Positions 35,601 to 42,132 of a stretch of 64,000 nt of DNA are shown piece by piece (position 1 is the first letter of the stretch; every line of letters starts with the position of its first letter). The position numbers and the translations under genes were made by a program. The notes under the pieces are model-generated. The model was not told the origin of the DNA. It worked only from the letters and a program-made list of their open reading frames with translations, and ran no database searches. Source of the stretch: Hymenobacter puniceus (GTDB taxonomy: Bacteria > Bacteroidota > Bacteroidia > Cytophagales > Hymenobacteraceae); assembly GCF_014333525.1 (NCBI RefSeq), contig NZ_JACSCX010000002.1:186001-250000 (forward strand), read 5' to 3'.

Positions 35601-35859
35601 CGTTGCTGGTGCTGTTGCTTTGCAGGTAGGTCATGCCGGGTGTGCCGTTCACCTGCACTTCCACGGGCGTGGCCACGGTCTGCTCCACGGTCTGGGCGTC
35701 GGCGCCGGTGTAGGTGCCGCTCACCGATACGGTGGGCGGCGTAATCTCCGGATACTGCCCCACGGGCAAATTCAGGATGGCCAGCACGCCCACCAGCACA
35801 ATCACCAGGGAGGTGACAATGGCCGTGACGGGACGCCGGATAAAGGTTTCTGCAATCAT
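32632..35859 (-). CDS. RND efflux permease, HAE1/AcrB family
   Basis: Protein of 1075 residues, typical for the inner-membrane pump of tripartite efflux systems. It starts ETFIRRPVTAIVTSLVIV and shows the two repeats of six helices with large periplasmic loops. The proton-relay Asp pair is in VLAIGIVVDDAIVVVEAVEHN in helix 4. Other landmarks are VPVGFIPGITGRLYQQFAIT, KKPGGFIPTEDEGRIIITFN and the last-repeat GLSAKNAILIIEFAKE. The C-terminus is a short Pro/Glu-rich tail. Exports hydrophobic drugs or detergents at the expense of the proton gradient. It is last in the order TolC, MFP, RND; regulator not found nearby. Confidence 0.97.
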   Translation of the reverse strand: MIAETFIRRPVTAIVTSLVIVLVGVLAILNLPVGQYPEITPPTVSVSGTYTGADAQTVEQTVATPVEVQVNGTPGMTYLQSNSTSNGQMSMTVNFEVGTDINIAALDVQNRVGIAQPTLPQEVQRLGLVVRKRNPSILMLVAMYAPKGTHNTTFLDNYANVFVKDALLRTKGVGDIVSRADDFSMRVWLKPDKLSQLGVTAQEVTAAIQEQNAQIAAGSIGAPPAQTGQTFEYNVFVKGRLTNTEEFGNVIVKTRPDDGSVVYLKDVARLELGKFNYANNSFVDGKRSAYLLVYQAPGANALETYENVVATMDQLKKQFPADLDYVVPFEAASVVKVSIEEVLHTLVEALVLVIIVVFLFLQSWRSTLIPVLAIPVSIIGTFIMFIPLGFTINTLTMFGFVLAIGIVVDDAIVVVEAVEHNMNERGMSPLDATLAAMREISAPVIAIALILAAVFVPVGFIPGITGRLYQQFAITIAISVIISAFVALSLTPALCVLLLKPHKRDENSKGLDKLFYKFNTWFDKVTGKYGRGVQRGIKHSRFVVVILVCIIAGTGLLFAKKPGGFIPTEDEGRIIITFNLPEASSTERTVSTLKGIMKELSEVKGIRHYAGLGGLNAVNFSSKSNSGTVFCQLQPWEEREDKELQLQGLIATIQKRMSRFKEANVVVISPPAIPGLGNTGGFSFVLQEREAGGDIKNFDAQLQNFLGALRKRPEITGAFSFFTANTPGYELTIDREKAKKLGVSISDIGTALRTYLGSAYVNDFTVYGRNFRVVTQADSMYRGDISNLGQYYVRNSSGGMVPLSTLTSYKRNESAPLISHYNLFRSAEINGNAAPGYSSGDAIKALQETAAQSLPAGYGFEFSGLTREEQLAGGQTVYIFALSLTFVFLFLAALYESWSVPFSVLLAVPLGAFGAILALIFLPKLTNNVYAQIGLITLIGLSAKNAILIIEFAKERVDKGMPLVDATLEAVRLRLRPIIMTSLAFILGVLPLVFASGAGAQSRQTIGWTVLGGMISATLLAIFIVPVLYVLITRFAYGKEKLAELEANYKPDEEHGGPKEAGPGEGDHSAAPQPA

Positions 35860-35899
35860 AGCGGTGAATCTTGGGGCGAGTGCGCCGAATGGACGAGAG

Positions 35900-36053
35900 C
35901 TAGAAACTAGCTCCCCTCCTTGGAAAGGAGGGGCTGGGGGTGGTAGACACCGCCAGAACGAAGGATAGAACTAGAAGCTAGTTTTTAAAGGCTGTTCAAC
36001 GATTGTCAACCACCCCCAGCCCCTCCTTTCCAAGGAGGGGAGCTAGTTTCTAG
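35900..36053. repeat. 44-base perfect inverted repeat between RND and MFP genes
   Basis: Arms at 35900-35943 and 36010-36053 are exact complements; each arm contains the near-palindrome CCCCTCCTTGGAAAGGAGGGG. Family members are at 18889-18933 and 52611-52745. The spacer of 66 bases carries no gene. Confidence 0.9.
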
Positions 36054-36060
36054 TGTGTGC

Positions 36061-37215
36061 TTACTTGGCGGCGGCGGCAGGAGCGGCGGTACCGGCCGTA
36101 GCGGGGGCGCCGGTGGTAATCTGGCCGCCGTCGCGGAGGCGGTTGAGGCCTTCGGTGACTACTTTGTCGCCTTCCTTGATACCGTTCATGATGACGATTT
36201 GGTCGCGGAGGCGGGGGCCGAGCTGCACTTTGCGCTGCACGGCCTTGCTGCTGTCGCCGGCGATGAACACGAAGTTCTCGCCCATCTGCTCCACCACGGC
36301 CTTAAACGGCACCACCAGCCGGCGGCCCGACTGCCGGTTGAGCACGTTGAGCACAGTGCTCATGCCGTCTTTCAGCTCGCGCTTGGGGTTGGCAAACTGC
36401 ACCCGAATCTGCACGGTGGCCGTCTGCTGGTTTACGCCCCGGTCGATGGCCAGCATCTTGCCGGGCTGGGCGTAGCGCGTGCCGTCGGGTAGCACGAGGC
36501 GGAAAGTGGAATCCTGGCGGCCGCCACCCTGGCGCTGCAAATCGGCAAAGCGGCTCAGGTCGGTGTCCGGAATCACGAAGTCCACGCCCATTGGGTCCTC
36601 GGCGCTGATGGTGTTGAGCAGGGTGGTGCCGGGGCTCACCTGCGCCCCCAGCCGCACCTGCGAAATGCCGATGCGGCCCGTAAACGGCGCGTTAATCACC
36701 GAGTAATCGAGGTCGGTGCGGGCCAGGGCCACGTTGGCCTGGGCCTCGGCCACTTGGGCCTGGGCGGTGGAGTAGCTGGTGGCGGCGTTGTCGACGATCT
36801 GCTTGGCAATGGCGTCCTGCTGGGCCAGCCGCTGGTAGCGGTTCAGGTTCACCTGGGCGTTCTGCACCACGGCCTGGGCGCTGCGCAGGCCGGCCAGGGC
36901 CTGCTGGTAGGCGGCCTGGTACTTGCGGCGGTCAATCTCATAGAGCGGCTTGCCCTTCTGCACCAGGTCGCCATCCTTGAAGTAGATCTGAGTGATGAAT
37001 CCGGCCACCTGGCTGCGCAGCTCCACGTTGTTGAGGGCTACCACGGTGGCCGGGTACTCGTCGTAATACACGGCGTCGGTGGTGCGGGCAGCAACCAGCG
37101 TCACGGGCGTAGCCGGCGGCGGCCCGGCGGCTTTTTCATCTTCTTTCTGGCCGCAGCTGGCCAACGCCAACAGGCTGGCGGCAAAGGTGAGGGGGCGGAG
37201 GAGGGTATGGTTCAT
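36061..37215 (-). CDS. RND efflux periplasmic adaptor (membrane fusion protein)
   Basis: Protein of 384 residues, lipoprotein signal with lipobox ALASC at about residue 20-22, followed by a Gly/Lys/Glu linker. Landmarks: barrel/lipoyl half FITQIYFKDGDLVQKGKPLYEID; coiled-coil hairpin YQQALAGLRSAQAVVQNAQVNL...YSTAQAQVAEAQANVALA; second lipoyl half DYSVINAPFTGRIGISQVRLGAQV; and the membrane-proximal domain near the C-terminus, with GIKEGDKVVTEGLNRLRDGGQI. Links pump and TolC-like channel in the periplasm. The Ala-rich C-terminal tail is unusual but common in this genus. Confidence 0.96.
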   Translation of the reverse strand: MNHTLLRPLTFAASLLALASCGQKEDEKAAGPPPATPVTLVAARTTDAVYYDEYPATVVALNNVELRSQVAGFITQIYFKDGDLVQKGKPLYEIDRRKYQAAYQQALAGLRSAQAVVQNAQVNLNRYQRLAQQDAIAKQIVDNAATSYSTAQAQVAEAQANVALARTDLDYSVINAPFTGRIGISQVRLGAQVSPGTTLLNTISAEDPMGVDFVIPDTDLSRFADLQRQGGGRQDSTFRLVLPDGTRYAQPGKMLAIDRGVNQQTATVQIRVQFANPKRELKDGMSTVLNVLNRQSGRRLVVPFKAVVEQMGENFVFIAGDSSKAVQRKVQLGPRLRDQIVIMNGIKEGDKVVTEGLNRLRDGGQITTGAPATAGTAAPAAAAK

Positions 37216-37321
37216 ATCGGAAAGCAGGAGCGGCAGAAGGAGGGTGATTGAGGCGGCGGGTGGCGCGGGCGGCGCGGGTTGAAACCCTGGGCTATGGAGG
37301 GGGCGTCTGGATGTTTCAGAG

Positions 37322-37437
37322 CGTCATGCTGAGCGAAGCGGAGCGTAGTCGAAGCATCTCTACTTCTGACTAATCAAGAGCCTTACAATGAAGCGGTAGA
37401 GATGCTTCGACTACGCTCCGCTTCGCTCAGCATGACG
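37322..37437. repeat. 42-base perfect inverted repeat between MFP and TolC genes
   Basis: Arms at 37322-37363 and 37396-37437 are exact complements, beginning CGTCATGCTGAGCGAAGCGG and ending AGCATCTCTAC. A relative of this CATGCTGAGC...GAAGCATCTC element is at 22741 and half a unit at 55394-55428. Confidence 0.9.
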
Positions 37438-37454
37438 GGGTGAAAAACGGATAA

Positions 37455-38813
37455 TTAATACTCCGTCGGCAGCTCGCCGAGGGCGTGGAGTAGATCCACT
37501 TTGCTGCTCAGGAGCTGGAACAGGGCGGTGTAGTAGTTGAGTTGGGAGGTGCGCAGGGTGGTCTGGGCCACAATCAGGTCGATGTAGGCCCGGATGCCTT
37601 CCCGGTACTGCAGGTTGATGACGTTGTACACTTCCCTGGAGGCTTCCAGATTGCGCTTGCCCAGCATGTACTGGGTGTAGTAGCCCTTGTAGTTGGCCAG
37701 CGCGGTGGCGTACTCGGTGTTAATCTGGTTGCGGGTGTTGCTCACGTCCTCGTCGAGGCGAGTGTTGAGCAGGCGGGCGCGGCGCACGTTCTGCAACCGC
37801 CGGAAGCCGGTGAAAATGGGCAGGCCGAGCTGCAAACCGGCGTAGGAGTTCGGGAAACGGGTGCGGTACAACTCGCTGGCTGAGTTGTTCTGAAATACCG
37901 AGTTGTAGTTGGCAAACGCCGACAGCGAGGGTAAAAACCCGAAGCGGTAGTAGTCCACCGTCAGGTCCTGCAAGGACCGTTGCGTCTGTAGCTGCTGAAT
38001 TTCGATACGGTTGCTAATATTCAGGGCCACGGCTGTGTCCATGGTGGCATCCAGTTCCAGCTTTAGCGTGTCGTATTGCAGGGCCAACGGACGTTCCGGC
38101 GGCAGGCCCATCAGCTGCTTGAGGTAAGCCAGCCGCGCCTTAATGGCTTCCTGCGACTGTTTGCGGCCGGCCAGGGAGTTGTTGAGCGAAATTTCGGCCT
38201 GTAGGTACTCCGTTTTGTCGGCAATACCGGTTTCGTAGCGGGCGCGGGCGTCGCGGTAGTTGCGCTGGAGGCGGGCAATGTCTTGGCTGAACACCTCCAG
38301 CTGGCGCTGGGCCAGCAGCACGTCGTAGAAGCCCTTGCTCACGTCCGAAACCGTGGCAATCCGCACGTTCGTCGTATTCTGCGTGGCCGCCTGATTGTTG
38401 AACCGCTTGCTGCGGGCGGCAAGCAGCACGTCGTTATTATAGATGGTCTGCGTGCCGCTCAGACCCACAGTAGTCACGTTGCGCACCCCAATCTGGCGGG
38501 GCGTGAGCGTACCGGTAGCGGGGTCGGGGAAGATGGTGAAGGGCAGCTGGAAATAGTGCTGCGCCGTGCCTTGCAAGCCCACCTGCGGTAGCCAGCCGGC
38601 CAGAGCAATCTGGTTTTCCGCGCGGGTAATTTCCTGATCTACGCGGGCCTGCCGCAGCAGGGGCTGGTTTACTAAAGCCACGTTCAGGCACTGCGCAAGA
38701 GTGAGTTCCTGATTAGGTGGCAGGGAAGGGGTGGCCGTCTGAGCCACGCCAACGCTGGGAGCAAGCCATAGAAAGCCTAGCAGAAGCCGGAGCGTCTGAT
38801 GTACGTATTTCAT
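37455..38813 (-). CDS. TolC family outer-membrane efflux protein
   Basis: Protein of 452 residues with signal peptide (LRLLLGFLWLAPSVGVAQ). Two OEP repeats are visible: ELTLAQCLNVALVNQPLLRQARVD with RNYRDARARYETGIADKTEYLQAEISLN, and RIEIQQLQTQRSLQDLTVDYYRFGFLPSLSAFANYN with EVYNVINLQYREGIRAYIDLIVAQTTLRTSQLNYY. Forms the outer-membrane trimeric channel for the adaptor and pump downstream, so this is a complete tripartite exporter. ATG 38813 starts the signal peptide. The 370 bases upstream (38814-39183) contain no gene apart from a repeat at the far end. Confidence 0.96.
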   Translation of the reverse strand: MKYVHQTLRLLLGFLWLAPSVGVAQTATPSLPPNQELTLAQCLNVALVNQPLLRQARVDQEITRAENQIALAGWLPQVGLQGTAQHYFQLPFTIFPDPATGTLTPRQIGVRNVTTVGLSGTQTIYNNDVLLAARSKRFNNQAATQNTTNVRIATVSDVSKGFYDVLLAQRQLEVFSQDIARLQRNYRDARARYETGIADKTEYLQAEISLNNSLAGRKQSQEAIKARLAYLKQLMGLPPERPLALQYDTLKLELDATMDTAVALNISNRIEIQQLQTQRSLQDLTVDYYRFGFLPSLSAFANYNSVFQNNSASELYRTRFPNSYAGLQLGLPIFTGFRRLQNVRRARLLNTRLDEDVSNTRNQINTEYATALANYKGYYTQYMLGKRNLEASREVYNVINLQYREGIRAYIDLIVAQTTLRTSQLNYYTALFQLLSSKVDLLHALGELPTEY

Positions 38814-39095
38814 AGGAAAGGGAAAGCAGTTACTCCGATACGTAACTGGACAGTTCAGGGCTGGGTGACCCAATAAGAGCGGACAGAGCGGCTGCCTCGA
38901 TGGACGCATGTAACCAAGGGAGGCTGCACGAAGAGCGGCGGCCGAAGTCGGCGGGCGGGCCAAAGCACGCGGGCCGGGCTTCGGGTAGTGGCAGGACGGA
39001 AGCTGGTTAAACTAGCCGGCCGCCGAAATGTTTTACGGAGTTTACCACTGGATGCCTGCGGTGTGGCTCAGCTTATGGCCTATACGGACGTCCGC

Positions 39096-39183
39096 GCAGT
39101 AGCGCGAACTGTGTAGTTCGCGCCCCGGAACGACAACGGTTTGAACGGCGCGGGGACGCGAACTACACAGTTCGCGCTACTGC
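39096..39183. repeat. 88-base palindromic repeat, copy 1, abutting the pbpC stop codon
   Basis: 27-base perfect arms (GCAGTAGCGCGAACTGTG... at 39096-39122, complement 39157-39183) around a 34-base spacer. It ends on the base before the pbpC stop codon. A second copy at 45693-45780 differs by one base. Confidence 0.92.
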
Positions 39184-41592
39184 TTACTCCAGTTCCGTCA
39201 CCGTTACCAGCACGTCGGTGTTGCGGCCGTGGTCGTCGGCACAGGAGATTTTCAGGGGGCCGGGCCGGGGCCGGAAAAATACCCGTTCGGTGGCTTTGGC
39301 GGAGCGCAGAAACTGGTCGTTGACGTACCAGTGCACCTGCCGCACCTCGCTGTCGGTGGTGCAGCTGAGCAGGAGCTGTTGCTGCTCGCGGGCGTTGAGC
39401 ACGTACTCGGTGTTGGCGGTGGGCGAGGTGATGGTGGGCGCCTGCTCCGGGCCGCCGCGCACCAGTTGGCACTGCGGGTTGTGGGGCGGCAGGCGGCGGT
39501 ACGGCAGCCCCTGCGCTTCCTTGTAGGCCGCCACCTCAGGCAGCAGATTCGGGTACAACTCGCGCCGGTAGCCAGCCGCCGGCGCGCAGGCCCGGCAGTA
39601 GGTGAAGCTGCCCTCCGCTGACACCAGCACCTCGCGCTGATGCTGGCAGCGCTGCCCATTGCTCACGCCGGGCAGAAAGTAGTCGATGAGCTGATTAGGG
39701 CAGTTTTCGCCCGGCACCAAGCCGCTTTCGGCGCACACCAGCCGGAAGTCCAGCGCGGCCGGGGGCGCAAACCAGTCGTTGGGCGAGTTGTAGGCCAGCG
39801 TGTTGAACAGGTCGAAGAGCAAAGGCGTGGCCACGTCGGCCCCCGTCAGGGCCGGGCTGCCCTGGCCGCTGAAGTTGCCCAGCCACACGCCAATCGTAAA
39901 CTCCTTGTTATAACCGATGCTCCAGGCGTCGCGGCGGCCGTAGCTGGTGCCGGTTTTCCAAGCCACTTTGGGCAGCCGCATACTGCTGGCGGCTCCTAAC
40001 GGCAAATCGGGGCGGGTCAGCTGGCTGAGGATGTCGGTGGTGAGGAAGGCAGCCGCGGGGGAAATGAGCGGGACGCCGGCCTGCCAGGTCGCCTCACCCC
40101 CCCGGCCCCCCTCTCCGAAAAAGGAGAGGGAGGAGCCTGCCGACTTTTTAGCGCTAGAGTTAGAGCCCCTCTCCTTTTCGGAGAGGGGTTGGGGTGAGGC
40201 GACTAGGGCTAGTCCCCGGTACTGCCCCCCATTCGCCAGCGTCACGTACAGGCCCGTCAATTCCTCCAGGCTGGCGCCGCAGCCACCCAGAATACTGCTG
40301 AGGCCCAGCTGGCTGCGGTTACGCTTCACGTTCTGGAAACCGGCCTGCTGGAGCTTTTCGGTGAAGGCGGGCACGCCGAGCTGGTTGAGCAAGCGCACGG
40401 CTGGGATGTTGAGCGAATAAGCCAGCGCCCGCTCCAGCGTCACCTCGCCGTGGCAGCGCTTGTCGAAGTTCTCGGGCCGGTAGCCCTGGAAGTTGGTGGG
40501 CACGTCGGGGAGCAGCTGCTTGGGCGTGACGAGGCCCCGGTCCAGGGCCAGGGCGTACAGAAACGGCTTGAGCGTGCTGCCCGGCGAGCGAACCGCCACC
40601 ACGCCGTCGTTCTGCCCCTGGCTGGCGAAGTCGCGAAAATCGGCCGAGCCCACGTAGGCTTCCACCTGCCGGGTACGGTTATTCACCACCAGCACGGCCG
40701 CCTGCGAAATGCCCAGCTCGTGGAGGCGGCGCACATAGCCCCGCGTCAGGTCTTCGGCCTTGCTTTGCTTGGCGCGCTGCAAACTGCTGCGGATAATGGC
40801 CTGCCGCGGAAACTGCCGCACCAGCCGCCGCGCCAGGTGCGGGGCCAGGGTGGGCGCGGGGTGGCGCTGCACGTCCAGCGGCTCCAGCAGCGCATCGGCC
40901 ACGTCCTGAGCCGGGAACAGCCCTGCCGCCCCGAAACGCCGCAGCCAGCGGTTGCGCTCCTGCAGCACGGCGGCGTTGTTCTTGCCCAGCACCAGCCCGC
41001 GCGGGCGGTTCGGAATGATGGCCAGCGTCACGGTTTGGGCCAGCGAAAGGTAGTCGGGCGTTTGCTGGAAATACAGCAGCGCCGCCGACTTCACGCCTTC
41101 CACGTTGCCGCCGTAGGGCACCAGGTTCAGGTAGAGCTGCAGGATTTCGTCTTTGCTGTAGTGCGCTTCCAGCTGCGTGGCCCGGGCCATTTCCAGCAGC
41201 TTGTTCGGGAAAGTACGCTCCTTGGGTTCCAGCAGCCGCGCCACCTGCATCGTAATCGTGCTGGCCCCGGTGGTGCGGCCCGTGCCCAGCGCATTGCGCC
41301 CGGCGGCCTGCACCAGCGCCAGCGGGTTCACCCCGTAGTGCCACCGAAACCACCGGTCTTCCTTCTCGATGATGGCCTTGCGCAGCACCGGCGTGATTTC
41401 GCGCAGCTCGGTTTTCATCCGCCACTTCTGGGTGGGGTTGAGGTAAGCGTGCAGCACCGAACCGTCCTGTGCCAGTACGATGGGCGAGTACAGCGGCGCG
41501 GGCGGCAGTGGAAACAGCCAATCCAGCCCCAGCAGCGCCGCCACCAGCAGGCCTAGTGTTCCTCCCACCCGAAAAGCAGCGCGCCGTTTCAT
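39184..41592 (-). CDS. pbpC: Penicillin-binding protein 1C (bifunctional), with in-frame repeat insertion
   Basis: Protein of 802 residues with an N-terminal membrane anchor (about 8-24). The GT51 glycosyltransferase domain has EDRWFRWHYGVNPLALV and GASTITMQVARLL. The transpeptidase has SPGSTLKPFLYAL (SxxK), AYSLNIPAVRLL (SxN) and VAWKTGTSYGRRD (KTG). A C-terminal PBP1C-specific domain follows (about 700-802). It polymerises and cross-links peptidoglycan in the periplasm. Residues about 464-502 (bases 40088-40203), between SxN and KTG, are encoded by a palindromic repeat and form a Ser/Lys/Gly-rich loop absent from typical PBP1C. The reading frame is intact and all catalytic motifs are kept, so the protein may be functional. 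The usual neighbour is an alpha-2-macroglobulin gene, found here 4 kb upstream at 45780-51314. Confidence 0.93.
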   Translation of the reverse strand: MKRRAAFRVGGTLGLLVAALLGLDWLFPLPPAPLYSPIVLAQDGSVLHAYLNPTQKWRMKTELREITPVLRKAIIEKEDRWFRWHYGVNPLALVQAAGRNALGTGRTTGASTITMQVARLLEPKERTFPNKLLEMARATQLEAHYSKDEILQLYLNLVPYGGNVEGVKSAALLYFQQTPDYLSLAQTVTLAIIPNRPRGLVLGKNNAAVLQERNRWLRRFGAAGLFPAQDVADALLEPLDVQRHPAPTLAPHLARRLVRQFPRQAIIRSSLQRAKQSKAEDLTRGYVRRLHELGISQAAVLVVNNRTRQVEAYVGSADFRDFASQGQNDGVVAVRSPGSTLKPFLYALALDRGLVTPKQLLPDVPTNFQGYRPENFDKRCHGEVTLERALAYSLNIPAVRLLNQLGVPAFTEKLQQAGFQNVKRNRSQLGLSSILGGCGASLEELTGLYVTLANGGQYRGLALVASPQPLSEKERGSNSSAKKSAGSSLSFFGEGGRGGEATWQAGVPLISPAAAFLTTDILSQLTRPDLPLGAASSMRLPKVAWKTGTSYGRRDAWSIGYNKEFTIGVWLGNFSGQGSPALTGADVATPLLFDLFNTLAYNSPNDWFAPPAALDFRLVCAESGLVPGENCPNQLIDYFLPGVSNGQRCQHQREVLVSAEGSFTYCRACAPAAGYRRELYPNLLPEVAAYKEAQGLPYRRLPPHNPQCQLVRGGPEQAPTITSPTANTEYVLNAREQQQLLLSCTTDSEVRQVHWYVNDQFLRSAKATERVFFRPRPGPLKISCADDHGRNTDVLVTVTELE
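40088..40203. repeat. Palindromic repeat inserted in frame within pbpC
   Basis: Left part GTCGCCTCACCCC...CCCTCTCCGAAAAAGGAGAGGG, and an imperfect complement ending GGGGTTGGGGTGAGGCGAC at 40203. Each arm holds a CTCTCC-GGAGAG minor palindrome. Encodes the loop of the preceding entry. Confidence 0.85.
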
Positions 41593-41626
41593 CCGTCAAA
41601 TATACTGGCTGCCTGCCTGCACGTGT

Positions 41627-41686
41627 CAGGCCCGCGCCCAGCTTCAGGCCGCTGCGGCGGAGGGCCTGAAGCTGGGCGTGGGCCTG
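41627..41686. repeat. Long hairpin just upstream of pbpC
   Basis: 24-base arms at 41627-41650 and 41663-41686 (one G-T pair), loop 12 bases, 35 bases before the pbpC start. No T-tract on either strand. The rest of 41593-42132 has no gene; AT-rich DNA at 41810-41950 probably holds the promoter of the S8 protease gene. Confidence 0.7.
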
Positions 41687-42132
41687 TATCGGTTGCGTGA
41701 AGCGTGGCTGGAATGCCCGTGGCAGTGCCGGCCGGTTTTGCCGTTGAGCTTGCCCTCGGCTTGCTGGCACCAGCGTCCAAATCGGGTGGAGCTGCCGGGC
41801 AAATAGTCGGATTATTTGGTTGTAAAAGACTGAATTGCTGGAAATGGGATACGTGTAAAAACGGATGATATGCGGGATTTATAACAGTAAACAAGCCTGA
41901 TGCAGTAAGTATTTGTAACAAAAGGAACCTTTTTATGAAAATATTTTACTGGCCCTGAATCCGAAACTAATGGGTTGACCGTAGCTATTCCGCGACCGGC
42001 AGCAGCCCTCCTCCGGTACCGGCTTGCGGGTAGCCCACGCACAAGGCGCGGCGCCTGGCAAGCCAGCCCCAGAGGACAACGCTCAAGGCCCAACATCCAC
42101 CATCAATCCACCTTCCTATTCCAAAACACTAC

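Noticed and set aside
41812..42096. 94-codon minus-strand frame upstream of the S8 protease
   Set aside because: Spans AT-rich promoter-like DNA, with mixed composition and no family resemblance.
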